A stretch of 64,000 nucleotides of DNA from Prorocentrum cordatum (GCA_963575745.1 CAUYUJ010009557.1:771005-835004); one strand, 5' to 3'; counted from the stretch's first letter, positions 1 to 10,612 are shown. Made by a program: numbers and translations. Notes: a model not told the origin generated them from the sequence alone.

Positions 1-234
1 TGGGTACGGAAAAATGGGTACAATGCCCAACAACAAATGCTGTCCAAGACCGACAGCAGCCGCTGCAGGGCAGGCGGTTTTTTCTCTTCAAGAAACAACG
101 TCCGCGGCGGCGCGAACAGCGGGTCCTGTTCAATATGACCAAAAACTGCTGTTGGGCTTCGTATCCATTCTTTCTGTACCCATTGCGCTCGTCTCGAATT
201 TCGATCGCACCGATCTTGTGATGAACGTTCGGGG
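1..234. other. Unassigned leading sequence
   Basis: No gene or repeat was recognised here. The short open frame across it ends in repetitive CCTGCAAGATCCT-type sequence and shows no protein-like pattern. Confidence 0.4.
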
Positions 235-458
235 ACCTATTGATCCGGGTCAATCCAGACCCAAGTCCGCCCGATTTTACAGAATCCTGAAAAAAACCTG
301 CAAGATCTTGCACCCAAATCCAGTCAATGCGAAGGATCCTGCAAGATCCTTCAGGATCCTGCGCCCAAGCCCGGGTCAATGCCACCCTGCCCCTGCATGA
401 TACTGCAAGATCCGGCGCTCTGGCTGACCCCCGTTTGCATTGACCCCCGTCTCTTGAG
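235..458 (+). repeat. Dispersed repeat R1, copy 1
   Basis: Contains repeated GACCCGGGTCA-like and TGCAAGATCC motifs and ends in CTGGCTGACCCCCG, T/CTTGCA, TGACCCCCGTCTC. The same right end and the same internal motifs recur at 8283-8490, so this is a two-copy dispersed repeat in this window. Function unknown. Confidence 0.6.
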
Positions 459-614
459 TTAGGTCGGGCGTGTCCTCCTACAGGTGGATTTTGGGAGAAC
501 AAGTGAAACATAGTCCACAAATGCTCAAATCCAGTCGAACAATGAAAGGGAAATCGTCCCCAGACTAGTTGTGGACTATCTTCGAATCTTCCTCCTGTAG
601 AGAGACACGCCCGA
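459..614. mobile_element. Foldback (MITE-like) element M1, copy 1
   Basis: The left end TAGGTCGGGCGTGTCCTCCT is mirrored by the right end CTGTAGAGAGACACGCCCGA, giving terminal inverted repeats of about 25 bp with a few mismatches. A perfect inner inverted pair, TAGTCCACAA (511-520) and TTGTGGACTA (569-578), extends the hairpin. There is no coding sequence. Related copies at 4291-4418 and 23866-23922 share the ends, and the 4291 copy also shares the interior run AATCGTC..CAGACTA..TGGACT. Non-autonomous element is an inference. Confidence 0.7.
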
Positions 615-617
615 GTC

Positions 618-1075
618 CCGAAACGTGCTGGCAAAAATGGCACCGGCGGCTGCGCCGCGGCCCCGCGCCTGCGGTGCCCCGCGGCGGCGCCCGCGCCGGG
701 CTCGACCGCTGGGCACCCGGGCGGGCCCGGGTGTCCGCGCCCGCCCGCGCCGCCGCCGCCCCCCGGCGGATGGCGGCGGTCGCCCGCGCCGCCAGCGTCT
801 CCGAGGGCACTCTCGGAGGAGGAAAAGAGGAAGGCACTCTCGTCGTCGTCAACGTCGTCGTCGTCGTCGTCATCCTCCAACTCCTCGTCGTCGTCCTCCT
901 TCTACTCTTCCTCCTCCACGTCGTCGTTGTCGTCGTCCTCCCCCTCCCCCTCCTCCTCCTCCTCCTCCTCCTCCTCCTCCTCCTCCTCCTCGTCGTCGTC
1001 GTCGCCCCGCGCGGGCGCCGCCCGCCGCAACTCCGCCCCAGGAGGGTGGGGAGGGATGGGGTCAGGGGGCAGCGG
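618..1075. repeat. GC-rich tract with CGT and CTC microsatellites
   Basis: From about 838 to 1006 the sequence is dominated by CGT/TCG and then CTC triplets. Long open frames run through it in several frames on both strands with homopolymeric Arg, Val, Ser or Pro, as expected of triplet repeats and not of a gene. Confidence 0.75.
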
Positions 1076-1126
1076 TAGTCAGATGTGGAACAGGCACCGA
1101 TATTACAAATCGGGCATTCATCCACG

Positions 1127-1262
1127 TCCACCGCCTGGGAACCGACGTCCTGGTGACCCAGCGGGCGGTGGATATGGATATGTTTTGGCCCCAGGGGGGC
1201 CCGAGCATATCCATATCCACCGCCTGCAGAGGTCCCCGAAACTCGATCCTCCAGGCGGTGGT
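1127..1262. repeat. Nested hairpins around GGCGGTGG
   Basis: GGCGGTGGATATGGATATG at 1164-1182 pairs perfectly with its reverse complement at 1206-1224, with a 23-base loop. The flanks repeat CCACCGCC/GGCGGTGG, so several alternative hairpins are possible. No gene is seen. Confidence 0.6.
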
Positions 1263-1533
1263 CATGTATACAGTCCCGCCTCAGAGATACTGCTACCCTT
1301 CACGCGTTTTCGCATTCTTGGGCCTCCTGGGAGGCCCTCCTCGCCACCGCTGGATTCGCCTCGAAATTCTGATCGGAACGCACCCCGGGAGAGACTGGGG
1401 GTCGGGGGTAGCGGCATCAGCAACCCGATGCCCCTGAGAAGAACACCCGGGGGATAATACAGCTCGGTGTCCAGGGGGGAAGCTAAACGGTATGTCCCGG
1501 CAAGTTGTACGTGAGATGCATGACAAGGAGAAG

Positions 1534-1845
1534 GGGAGGTCGTCGTCGTCGTCGCACGAAGACGGAGACGACGACGACGACGACGTCGAGGATGTGTTCC
1601 TCGGGAGGGCGTCGGGACGGCTGTGGTAAAACTGCGCGCAGAAATGTCGATCCTCTCTAAAAACGGGCCCGGGACTCCAAGAACGAGGGCGGGGCGCAAG
1701 TTCGCCCGTGGGCCCGGGCCCCGCCGCCGCCGTCGCCGCGATGTTCTTCGTCGTCGCCGTCGCCGTTGCCGCCGTCGTCGGCGCCGTCGGCGCAGGCGCC
1801 GCCGTCGTCGTCGCCGTCGCCGTCGTCGTCGCCGCGACGCTCGCG
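1534..1845. repeat. CGT/GAC microsatellite cluster
   Basis: Two triplet-rich blocks (1534-1600 and about 1715-1845) of CGTCGT and CGTCGC repeats are separated by non-repetitive GC-rich DNA. All long frames are low-complexity shadows. Nothing else is recognised between 1263 and 2000. Confidence 0.7.
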
Positions 1846-2000
1846 CATTCAAGTTATTATCAGCGCTGGGTCGCGCTCGACCGCGCGCTACTGCGCTGAC
1901 ACTTCCGCTCGCCCGACGGGGGCCCAGGCGGACATCATGTTCATTTTCCAACCTCAAGTCGTTCGAAAGAAGAATGGGGAAATACGCATCTCATCTTTCA

Positions 2001-2440
2001 GGAGACCAACGGTTTGGTAATAATCCTCGAATGGGCACGCGCGGAATGCACTCCGCGACATCGTCGTTGCTGTCATCGTCGTCGTCGTTGCTGTCATCGT
2101 CGTCGTCGGCGACGTGGACGTCGTCGTCGTCGTCGACGTCGTCGTCGTCGTCGTCGTCGCCGCCTTGGTCGTCACGATTATCGTTGCCGTCGTTCAGGTT
2201 CGGCGGTGAACAAACCTCCCTTTAGCAAACCACCCTTTAGTGGAAACGGCCTGGGACAGAAACCGACGGATCTGGGCCCACAAAAATGACGGCCGCGACG
2301 CCCTCTCGCGAACCGAAAACGGCCGATTCGCGAATCGACGTGTCAGGGTAGGGGGTAGGAGGTCTATCAACCTCCGACAGGAGACCAACGGTTTGGTGAT
2401 GATCCTCGAATTGGGCACGCGCGGAATGCACTCCGCGACG
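2001..2440 (+). repeat. 60-bp direct repeat flanking a CGT tract
   Basis: GGAGACCAACGGTTTGGT...CGCGGAATGCACTCCGCGAC occurs at 2001-2060 and again, nearly identical, at 2380-2440. A weaker echo (ACGGCATGCACCCCGCGAC) follows near 2545. Between them lies a TCG/CGT microsatellite at 2062-2200 and unassigned sequence. The core GCGGAATGCACTCCGC is itself palindromic. Confidence 0.65.
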
Positions 2441-2597
2441 GCATCATGCTAGCCGTCGGTGGCGAGACGGGCTGGCTCGCACGGAGGGCACCCCGCGGCA
2501 AGCCAACGACACGGCCAAACGACTCCGTGGTGAGAGCAGACACGCACGGCATGCACCCCGCGACGAGATCGCGACCATGCCCCGCGACCTCCCCCAT

Positions 2598-2740
2598 GAT
2601 GGGCCTGTTTTCCACCGCCACAAACATAAGTTGAAGCGGGGAGGGGGTCCTCGTCCCCCTCTTCATCCTCCTCCTCCTCCTCGTCCTCCACCCCGTTCCC
2701 CCCTCCAACTTTTGCGGTGGTGGTGGAAAACAGACTCATC
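2598..2740. mobile_element. Foldback element M2, copy 1
   Basis: The left end GATGGGCCTGTTTTCCACC is matched in inverted orientation by GGTGGAAAACAGACTCATC at the right end; the imperfect arms continue through a CAAACATAAGTTG/CAACTTTTG segment. The interior is a CTC/GGGG low-complexity tract with no coding potential. Copies with the same ends and similar interior lie at 8689-8829 and 24036-24154. Confidence 0.7.
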
Positions 2741-2830
2741 ACCTTCGGAGGCAACTGCAGGGAGGTCTTCGTCGGAAGGATGAAGGAGGATTAAGCCCCG
2801 TTGGGGGGCTGTTGCGCTGGAGTGGGCCTC

Positions 2831-2955
2831 GGATTAAGCGGGATTATGCCGGATCAAGCGGGATTCAGCGGGACTGAGCCGGATTAAGCGGGATTCAGCG
2901 GAATTCAGCAAAATTCAGCGGGATCAAGCCGGATTAAGCCGGATGAAGCCGGATT
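2831..2955 (+). repeat. 10-bp tandem repeat GGATTAAGCC/GGATTCAGCG
   Basis: About a dozen consecutive 10-bp units of the form GGAT(T/C)(A/C)AGC(C/G) run without interruption. The period is close to one helical turn of DNA. No coding signal is seen. Confidence 0.75.
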
Positions 2956-3274
2956 TCGGACCAAATCAGAATTTGACCTCCCAGGAGTGGCATCCGAAAT
3001 CACCCCATGCTGCATCCTCGAGCGGGCCCGCGCGGCAGGCCCCCGACGGCCCCGGGCTACACAGACTCCCCAACGACCCCGACGCCCCCTCCGAGACGGC
3101 CCCAAAGACCCCAAAGAGCGGATGCCTCCGGCATGAGGGCCCGCACAGGTGGGGCCCGGGGATCGCAGCGCATCGAAAATACGAGACCCATGTTGCATCA
3201 CAGCAGCAATGCGGCCCCTGTTTTTCGTCCTGGGTTCGTTTTAGTGAAGTGATGAATTTCGGTGGGAAAAAACA

Positions 3275-3329
3275 TTACTAATCTGGGGCCCCTGGGGCCT
3301 CAGTGGGCCCTGGGGCCCAAAATTAGTGA
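3275..3329. repeat. Short hairpin, TTACTAAT...ATTAGTGA
   Basis: TTACTAATCTGGGGCCCC at the left pairs with GGGGCCCAAAATTAGTGA at the right, forming a GC-rich snapback of about 55 bp. Confidence 0.55.
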
Positions 3330-3961
3330 CGTCATGGTTTTCGGGACTCGGAGACAATGCATCGGTGATCTCGGGATTGCATCGGCGATGCGATCCTCCG
3401 ACTCTCCGATTTCAATGTTAGGGAGGTCCCGCACTGCAACGTTGCTCCGCTTCCCCGAAGTGCCGCGGCGGGGATGTGTAGCAGCAGATGCGCGTGCGGC
3501 AGCCAACGTGGATGATCATTGGGGCCCTGTCACAGGTCGGGATTCATATTTCGACACGCTGGCACTGCCTTCCCACTGGCGCTCCGCACACCTGCTCTGG
3601 AGCACCCGCAATCGCCACCCGGGTATACCAAGTCTCTGTCTGCTCGATTATCTGGCTCAGCAGCCATTCTGATCTCGCCCATGATCCTTGCCGCAGATCC
3701 AACACTGAGTGTTTCCGCCCGAGGCCCCTCCAACCAGCCGACGCGCCGACGTGACCGAGGCCAGCGAACGGCCGCGACGCTGGTGGCCGCAGCGGCGCTG
3801 GCAGCGGCGACTCGCGTCGGCGCTGGCGGCGGCGGCAGCGTCGGCACTTCGAAGATGGGGCACAAAGGCACGGGGCACCGGGACCAGAACTGTGCGAACT
3901 CGACCTGGAAGCCCCTGCCTGTCCTCGGAGCCCCACCCAACAGGGCCACAGGGCCACATCC
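3330..3961. other. No gene recognised
   Basis: Open frames on both strands lack protein-like composition. The phrase CATCGGCGATGCGATCCTCCGAC (about 3390) recurs in modified form in the snapback at 4134-4250, so part of this stretch may be repeat-derived. Confidence 0.4.
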
Positions 3962-4104
3962 TCGAGCAAGACGAAGCCAAGACGAGGACAAATTCGGGCT
4001 AGAGAATCTCTGAGATCCGTTGGTCTGGAGGATGTCTCGGGCGTCGCGGCCTTCTCAAAGAGTTCCAGAAAGATCTGAAAGCGTTCCAGGACGCTCTGGA
4101 ACGG
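3962..4104 (+). repeat. Dispersed repeat R2, copy 1
   Basis: Shares a long stretch with 14384-14512: ACGAAGCCAAGACGAGGA, then an ATTCGGG segment, AGAGAATC, GTCTCGGGCG, CGGCCTTCTCA and the palindromic CGTTCTGGAACG-type end. Divergence is substantial, so this is an old repeat. Confidence 0.6.
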
Positions 4105-4133
4105 ATCGATCCTCGTCCTAGAGAGGACTCCTA

Positions 4134-4250
4134 GATGGGGTCGGGGTAGACAGGCGATGCATCGCCGACGTCGACGTGAAGCGAATGGAGCTGCACATCG
4201 AGCCGCATCGGAGATGCATCGGCGATGCGGCCCGATCCTCCGACCCCATC
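4134..4250. repeat. Snapback repeat GATGGGGTCGG...CCGACCCCATC
   Basis: The 11-base ends are perfect inverted repeats. Inside are further partial palindromes around GGCGATGCATCGCC. It lies about 40 bp before the second M1 element. Confidence 0.55.
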
Positions 4251-4290
4251 TACTCCGACCCCCTCTCACAGGCTAGCTAGATCCTAGCCT

Positions 4291-4418
4291 TAGGTCGGGC
4301 ATGTCCTCCTACGTTCGGCTTTTCCCAGGAAGCTAAAAGAATAGCCCCCGAAACCAAAAAATCGTCATCAGACTATTTTTGGACTTGAAGATTCCTCCTG
4401 TGGAGGGACATGCGCGAC
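4291..4418. mobile_element. Foldback element M1, copy 2
   Basis: The left end TAGGTCGGGCATGTCCTCCT is mirrored by CCTGTGGAGGGACATGCGCG at the right. The interior carries AATCGTCATCAGACTATTTT and GGACTTGAAGATT, matching the corresponding positions of copy 1 at 459-614. No coding sequence. Confidence 0.7.
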
Positions 4419-5439
4419 TCAATCCAAGCACCGCCCGGCCGATGTCCCGACCGCGATGCGGCGGCGGCAGCAAGGCGGCGCGCCAGGCAAGCCCGCGACC
4501 ACCGCGCCCGCCCCTGCCCGGGCGCCTTCGCTGCCGCTCGCCGGGGCCCCCCCTGCGCCGGCGGAGCAGCGCGCGGCCTGGCGCCGGGCGATAGAGCGGC
4601 GACGGCGGCGCCGCCGCCGGCGCCGACGACGGCGCCGACGACTGCGCCGACGACGGTGGCGTCGACTGCGACGTCGGCGGCGTCCACGGCGATGGAGACG
4701 GCGCCGGCGTTGACGGAGACGACGGCGACGAGGCCTGCGTCGAACGGCGGCGACGACGGCGGCGCAGACAAGTGCCTCGACGGCGACGGAGGCGGCGACG
4801 CCGTGGGAGACGGCTCACGAGGCTCCCAAAGGACAGTAGGCCATCAGCTTCGAAAGAGCTGAGCCCTCGATCTTCGAGGGGGCCAACGGTGGAGCAGAGA
4901 GGGCGAGGAGGCGAAGGGCAAGCGCAGGAGCCCGCCTTTCTTTCTCCCCCCTGTCGGGCGGGCGTAAAGATGGAGTAAAGCAGTAGGTGGCCAGAGGTAA
5001 GGCTACAGGAAAATCGCTCTGGACGGCCACTGGAGGGAAATCCGCCGATCTGGCGTGTGAGTCTCTAAGAGCGTAAACTCGAGCTTCGCGAGAGCTCCGG
5101 TCTGCAAAGGGGGTCCCCGTGCTCCGATTTTTCGGCTGGCCCCGACCCTGGCCCCGACCCCACCAGCCTTGGCCCACAAGCGCCCGGGCCCGGCCCCGGC
5201 CCCAGCTCGGCCCCCGCCCAAGCCCCGCACGTGGCTCTGGCTCCGAGCTCGGCTCCCGGCCCCGGCTCTGGCCCCACCGCTTGGGCGAGCTTCGGCGGGC
5301 AACAAAATGTAGTGGTTCGCAACGACATGGTAGCCCTCTGGCACCCCCATACCAACTCCCTAGCAACCCCGACCGACCATTTGGTAGGCCTTGCTATACA
5401 TGTGTCGCGCATATAAATCATTAGCGGCTTAGCTTCGCT
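4419..5439. other. GC-rich non-coding stretch with minisatellite
   Basis: Contains GCG/GAC-rich triplet runs (4580-4800) and a GGCCCCGACC-type minisatellite at about 5130-5285. Long frames are compositional. No gene recognised. Confidence 0.5.
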
Positions 5440-5735
5440 TGGGTCGCCCATTACCAACGCAACATATCGCTGTGTTACAAATAGCGCAATTTAACTCAGT
5501 GGTATAGCAGCGGTTGGTACTGTGTAAGGCTGGGTTGGCAACAGTTTAGCTAAGCCGCGCAACCCCTTAAGTAAATCTGCTTAACTAATCTAGTTAGCAA
5601 GCGCTACGAACTCTTAGCGAGCCTGGATAGCAACGTTTGGCCATGCAAATGTCTGCCTTGTTCAGGCTGATTACTGGGTTTGGGTGTTTAGCTAAATGAG
5701 TTACGAGGTTAGCTAACCTATCCCTCCCCCTACTC
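5440..5735. other. Relatively AT-rich island
   Basis: This stretch is markedly less GC-rich than its surroundings and repeats TAGCTAA and GTTAGC. The phrase TAACTCAGTGGTATAGC resembles a tRNA D-arm/box A, but no anticodon stem, T-arm or acceptor pairing follows, so no tRNA is called. A tRNA-derived SINE relic is possible but unproven. Confidence 0.4.
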
Positions 5736-5775
5736 ACCGACAGCAAACGACTCCCAGGTCCTCACCACCGCCCTC

Positions 5776-6345
5776 ACCGCTGTCCCCAGCACCACCGTCC
5801 CCACCACTGTCCCAGTCCCCACTGCTCCCACCATTGTCCCCACTGTCCCCACCAATGCCCCCCACCAGTGTCTCACTGTCCCCACCGCCCCCACCCCTGA
5901 CTGTCCCCACTAAGGTTACATTTTCCCCTCTGTCCCCACCAGTGTCCCACTGTTCCCACTGTCCCCACCACTGTCCCACTGTCCCCACAGCTGTCCCACT
6001 GTGCTGTCCCACTGTCCCCACTGTCCCCAGCACTGTCCCACTGTCCCCACTGTCCCCACCACTCGCCCCAGTGCACCACTGTCCCATTGTCCCACCACCG
6101 TCCTCATCACCACTTTCACACATGTCCCCACCACTACCGTCCCCGCCACTGTTCCACTGTTCCCCACCACTGTCCCACTGTCCCATCGCCAGTCCCCACC
6201 ACGACTGTCCCCATCACCGTCCCACTGTCCCCACTATCCCCACCACTGTCCCACTGTCCCCACAACAGTGTCCCCACCACCACCGTCTTATAAACCGTCC
6301 CCACCACTGTCCCACTGTCCCCACCACTGTCCCACTGTCCCGAAG
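5776..6345 (+). repeat. TGTCCCCAC minisatellite
   Basis: Roughly 570 bp of irregular units built from TGTCCCCACTGTCCCCACCA and TGTCCCACTG variants. The long frames on both strands (Ser/Pro/Thr- or Gly/Trp-rich) are repeat shadows. Confidence 0.85.
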
Positions 6346-6369
6346 AGAAAGAATCGTTTGGCGGCGGGG

Positions 6370-6545
6370 GAGAGGGGGGGGGGAGAATTCGAACCGTTAA
6401 TGACCCCCCTCTTTTTTAATGATTGACTGGGGAGCGGAATGGGGGCGTTCGAACCGGTAGTGACCCCTCCCGGTTTTCGAGGGGGGAGGGACGGGCTGGG
6501 AACCCCCAGTGACCCCCACCGGGGTTTTCCGCCAACAGCGGTAGA
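6370..6545 (+). repeat. Degenerate tandem repeat, about 65 bp
   Basis: Three degenerate units each contain TTCGAACC or its remnant, then (A/G)GTGACCCC and a T-rich CGGGGTTTTC-like end. Period is about 65-70 bp. Confidence 0.5.
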
Positions 6546-6549
6546 ACAC

Positions 6550-7090
6550 GCTCTTTCCGATACCGTCATCGATCATCGCCGTCATTGCCGCCATCATCAA
6601 CAAAATCACCTTCCTCGCCGACACATGGACATCATCATCGTCACGGTCGTCACCAAGATCGGCACCATCACTGGCCTTGCCAACGTCATCGTCATGATTG
6701 CCACCACCATCGCTATTATCACGATCATTGCCGTCGCTGCCGATGACATCATGATACCGCGCCCGCTCGTGTCACCGACCCTCATTGCAGTGCCCGCACT
6801 CTAGCGCGGCCTTTGAGACGCCTCGGTAAGCGCCATCGCGCCCACATCAGTTGTGTCTAACCAGCTGGGCTGATCGCGACCGTTCGCGCGCCATCGCGAC
6901 CTTAGACATGCGCGAGCAAGAGACATCGCAATCGTGGCCGACTGATACTCGCCAAACGAGTTGCGGGTGGGTGGAAGGGTGGCGTGTGTGCGAGCACTGG
7001 AGTTGACAATGCTTCAGTGGCGAGGTTAACTGCCCTATATATACATATATACACATACAGATATTGCACAACAACGGTGCAACACACTCC
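6550..7090. other. ATC-rich stretch and AT-rich run; no gene
   Basis: 6555-6760 is rich in ATC/GTC triplets. At about 7033-7060 there is an AT-rich run (CTATATATACATATATACAC), unusual for this GC-rich window. It resembles a TATA element, but dinoflagellates generally lack canonical TATA boxes, so no promoter is called. Confidence 0.4.
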
Positions 7091-7329
7091 CTGTTGGGTG
7101 CCCACGCTGGCAGACGTTGGATGAGGACTCCGGCGCCCCAGGCTCATCGGGAAGTCGCCCCATTCCTCTGCTCCTCGCCGCTCTTTCCTCCGTCCTCCGC
7201 CGCTCCTCACCGCCCTCTGTCCATTGGACGGACCATCCCTCCCTTGCCGCTCTTCCCCTCTTGGGCGCCCCGACGTCCACTGTGCGCAGGAACAGCCCAG
7301 CAGGCCACCCAAAGGGGTGCAGGCAGAGA

Positions 7330-8025
7330 GACGCCAACAGTTCACCCACACCGGCCCTGGCCGGGTCCATCCTGGGCCCAAGATCGGTGCGGTGCGCGCG
7401 CGGCCTCGACATTCCCGCGAGGACTCACGAGACCGCCCTCCAATAGTCGTCCGTCGACCGTGGTCTGCCGTCGTCGCTTTCGGCCGCGCGTGCGGCGCGC
7501 CAGCGTGCGCAGCCGAATGCGACAGCGTCGACGGCGGCCGTCAGCGGCCGCGTCATCGATCGTCGGCCGTCCTCGGCCGTCGTCGATCGCCGTCGACCCT
7601 CATCGACCGTTGTCGCCGACAGCCGTCGGCCGTCGTCGATCGTCGTCGGCCCTCCTCGCTGGTCGCTATCGATCGTCGTCGTCGATCGTCGGTCGTCGTC
7701 GATCGGCCGTCGCCGTCGATCGTCGCCTCTGGCAGTGCGCGCGCGGCCTCGGCGCGCCGCTCGCCGCCGCGCGGCGGGCTGGCGCACGCTGGCTGCCGGC
7801 AGTGCCCGCGGCCGCCGCCGTGCGCGCCCGGGGGCCGCGCGGCGCCTGCCGCGCGGGCGCAGCGGCGGCGGCGATCGGCGACCGGCGATCGACGAGGGCC
7901 TCGAGGGGCGGCGGCGAGCGGCGACGATCGGCGGCGACCTCGTGGGGTCGTCGACGGTCGGCGAACGGCGAGGGTTGGCGTGGCGGCGGCTGCGATCGGC
8001 GATGGACGACGGCCGACCTCGGGGA
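7330..8025. repeat. GTCGATCG minisatellite with inverted halves
   Basis: 7440-7730 repeats TCGTCGATCGTCGGCC, while 7860-8010 carries the same motif in the opposite orientation (GGCGATCGGCGACC). The centre, 7740-7860, is very GC-rich and palindrome-prone (GCCGCGCGGCG). The Arg-rich frames on both strands are shadows. Confidence 0.6.
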
Positions 8026-8033
8026 GCCTCCAA

Positions 8034-8092
8034 CTTCAGCAGGGGCCGACCGTCCCGTGATTCCTACATGCCTACCACGGGGTGTTCTGAAA
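8034..8092 (+). repeat. Dispersed repeat R3, copy 1
   Basis: Carries AGCAGGGGCCGACCGTCCCG, then TTCCTACATGCCTACCACG. The same block appears at 10553-10612 and, more divergent, at 14593-14650. Confidence 0.65.
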
Positions 8093-8282
8093 ACACCAGG
8101 CTGCTCGAGTAACAAAAACAGGGTCCTCAGGACACAAAGCCGCTGTGCAGAAACATAACAACACCGGCCAATAAAAAATGGTCTGGGAACACGCCGCACA
8201 AACCACAAACGGGCTCTCAGAACAGTCTTCAGCGGGCCTCAATACGGCAGGCCAAGACGCTTCGCCACTGTCGGCGATTTCC

Positions 8283-8490
8283 TAACCCGGGTCAATCAGA
8301 CCCGGGTCAGCAGGAAACCAAAAAACTGCAACGCAAGAAAAACAAACTGCAACGCAGGGCCTCGCAAACCCGGGTCGGCCAAGGTGCGCGGCCGCCTCGC
8401 GGCTCGCTGACCTGGGTTAGCCAGAGGGGGTCTTCGCAGGATCCAGTGCCCTGGCTGACCCCCGCTTGCAGTGACCCCCGTCTCCTTCAG
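8283..8490 (+). repeat. Dispersed repeat R1, copy 2
   Basis: Starts with ACCCGGGTCAATCAGACCCG and ends with CCTGGCTGACCCCCGCTTGC then AGTGACCCCCGTCTC, matching copy 1 at 235-458. It repeats CTGCAACGCA internally. No gene here. Confidence 0.6.
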
Positions 8491-8688
8491 CTCTGTCACT
8501 GCTTGACCAGAGAGGCCTCCAGAGGCGGCCCTGGGGGGCTCCGCACGAGGCCACCCGCGGACCCCTCCAGGCCCGGAGGCCTGGGGCGGCGGCCCCGCGG
8601 CAGCGGCCTGCGAGCGGCAGGCGGCCTGCGGGCGGCGCTGGGGCCGGAGGCGATGGACGGCAGGCCGCGATGGAGGGCGGCCAAGACT

Positions 8689-8829
8689 GATGGGCCCGTT
8701 TCCCACCACCGCCACCACCAGAGGTTGGAGGGGGAAGGAGGTGGAGGATGAGGAGGTGGAAGACGAAGAGGGGGAGGAGGACCCCCTCCCCCCCCCCGAC
8801 TTATGGTGGTGGTGGGAAACACGCCCATC
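8689..8829. mobile_element. Foldback element M2, copy 2
   Basis: The left end GATGGGCCCGTTTCCCACCA is mirrored by GGTGGGAAACACGCCCATC at the right, with TTATGGTGGTGG just inside as in copy 3. The interior is a GAGGAAGAGG purine tract. It ends in AT-free GC-rich flanks with no obvious target duplication. Confidence 0.7.
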
Positions 8830-9279
8830 AAAGACGACGACGGCAGCGACGGAGGCGAGGGATGGCGCCCGACGACACGCAGCGGCGGCGGCGGGGGCCT
8901 CTTTCTGAACGCGAGGAGGCCGAGCTTCCGGATCCCAAGTCCTGGGCCTCCGGCAGCTGCCCGACACGATTCGGGCATCCCCGAGATGCTCTTGGCGAGG
9001 CGCAGCTGCATGCAAGAAAGCATCCAGAGGGCCTGCGAAGACGCCCGAACACCTCGAACGACGACCTCGACCTCGAACGACGACCCGCGACGGCGGTGGC
9101 CACGACCGCGCGGGGGACTTCGCGCTGCGGAGCGAGCGCCGCAGGCGACGTCGAGCAGCCCGCACGAGGAGGCGTTGCAGAGCGGCGGTGGGCCGCTCCG
9201 CGCCAGCCAGGGCGCGCCTGCTGCGTCGGCCGAGGGCCGCCGAGGGCGGCGCCGCCGTCGAACGCCCAAGACGTCGTCG
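8830..9279. other. No gene recognised
   Basis: GC-rich sequence with low-complexity frames on both strands. The phrase GGCGAGGCGCAGCTGC near 8993 has a weak match near 20592, suggesting an old shared repeat. Confidence 0.35.
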
Positions 9280-9380
9280 CCCATCGTCGTCGTCGTTGTC
9301 GTCGTCGACGTCGTCATGTGTCGCGTGACGTCGTCGTATTCGTCGTCGTCATCGTCGTCGCCGTCGTCGTCGTCGTTGTA

Positions 9381-9430
<50 letters not shown>

Positions 9431-9900
9431 GTGTCGTCGTCGTGGCGCGTCGTCGTCGTCGTTGTCGTGGTCGTCGTGTCGTTGTCGTCGTGCGTCGTCG
9501 TCGTCGTGGCGCGTCGTCGTCGTCGTTGTCGTGGTCGTCGTGTCGTTGTCGTCGTGCGTCGTCGTCGTCGTCTTGTGCCGTCGTCGTGTCGTCATCGTCG
9601 TCGTCGTATGTCGTGGTCGTCGTCGTCGTCGTCTTCGTCGTCGTCGTCGTCTTCGTCGTCGTGTCGTCGCATCCACTCACGACGTCGACGCCGAGAAAGT
9701 CGACATTGTAGAGGCCGTCTTCGTCATCGTCGTCGTCGTCGAGGCCAACCTTTGTCGTCGGAGCAGAGAACGTCGTCGAGTCGTTGCCGCTGTCTCCACC
9801 GCAGAGGAAGTCGTCGCCAACGTCGTGGTCCAAGTTGACGTCGTCGTCGAATATGCTGAGGACGTTGACGCACGGCGAGGTCGTCGTCGTCGTCGCCGCG
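9280..9900. repeat. CGT microsatellite, about 0.5 kb
   Basis: Nearly uninterrupted CGT/TCG triplets from about 9280 to 9665, with GTGTCGT and GCGTCGT variants giving higher-order repetition, then weaker patches up to 9900. Poly-Val/Arg/Ser/Asp/Thr frames on both strands are shadows. Confidence 0.9.
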
Positions 9901-9931
9901 GGGCCCACACCTCCATCATCTCGAGAAGCAA

Positions 9932-10066
9932 CACGGTGTTGCTGCACTCCCGTTTTCGTACCCTAGGTTCAGCGTTTAGAGCTTCTCAGGTACAGACTGC
10001 ATGCCCGGTTCGCACTCTGCCTCAATGCTGGCACATCCGCTTGCCCTCTCCTACGGCCATGGGCAC
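9932..10066 (+). repeat. Dispersed repeat R4, copy 1
   Basis: Shares GTTGCTGCACTCCCGTTTTC, AGCG, CAGTGCATG-like, TTCGCACTCTG(C/G)CTCAA and CTTGCC(C)TCTCCT with 16505-16635 in the same order, with many substitutions. Confidence 0.55.
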
Positions 10067-10185
10067 TGGAGGCTGCTGATACCTCGCGACGCACGGTGCT
10101 CGCGCACCCCTGGCGAGCCCCCGCTCCCGCCCGGCGGGCGGTGCGATCTGGACGGTTTCCCCTGGGGCCGCAGGCGACCCGAGGG

Positions 10186-10410
10186 GGCGAGGGCGAGGAG
10201 GGCGAGGAGGAGGAGGAGGAGGAGGAGGAGAAGGACGAGGAGGCCGAGGAGGAGGAGGAGGGGGAGGACGAGGAGGGAGAGGAGGAGGAGGAGGAGGAGG
10301 AGGAGGAGGAGGAGGAGGAGGAGGAGGAGGAGGAGGAGGAGAAGGGGAAGGGGAAGAAGAAGGAGGACGAGGAGGAGGAGGAGGAGGAGGAGAGACGAGG
10401 AGGGGTCGCC
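10186..10410 (+). repeat. GAG microsatellite
   Basis: About 225 bp of GAG/GGA triplets with rare interruptions. The poly-Glu frame on + and poly-Leu/Ser/Pro frames on - are not treated as genes. Confidence 0.9.
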
Positions 10411-10552
10411 TGAGCCCTTCGGCGAAACCCTCCAGTGCGACCCACAGCAGCTGTCCTGCCAGACGCAGAGCCAGTGCATCGAGCGCTCTTGCACGCAGAG
10501 CTGAGCGGCGACCAGGCCGGCGACTCCAGGAGCAGCGCGTCGGCCCACCCAT

Positions 10553-10612
10553 CTTGAGCAGGGACCGACCGTCCCGACATTCCTATAGGCCTACCACGAA
10601 ATTCTGTGAGAA
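10553..10612 (+). repeat. Dispersed repeat R3, copy 2
   Basis: AGCAGGGACCGACCGTCCCG is followed by TTCCTATAGGCCTACCACGA and ATTCTG, matching 8034-8092 and 14593-14650. Confidence 0.65.

Noticed and set aside
5485-5560. tRNA-like TAACTCAGTGGTATAGC
   Set aside because: Only the D-arm-like phrase is present; no cloverleaf can be formed with the following bases.
7033-7060. TATA-box promoter
   Set aside because: AT-rich run only; no gene follows, and canonical TATA boxes are not typical of dinoflagellates.
8748-10079. Long frames on both strands rich in Val, Arg, Asp or Thr
   Set aside because: Products of the CGT and GAG microsatellites.
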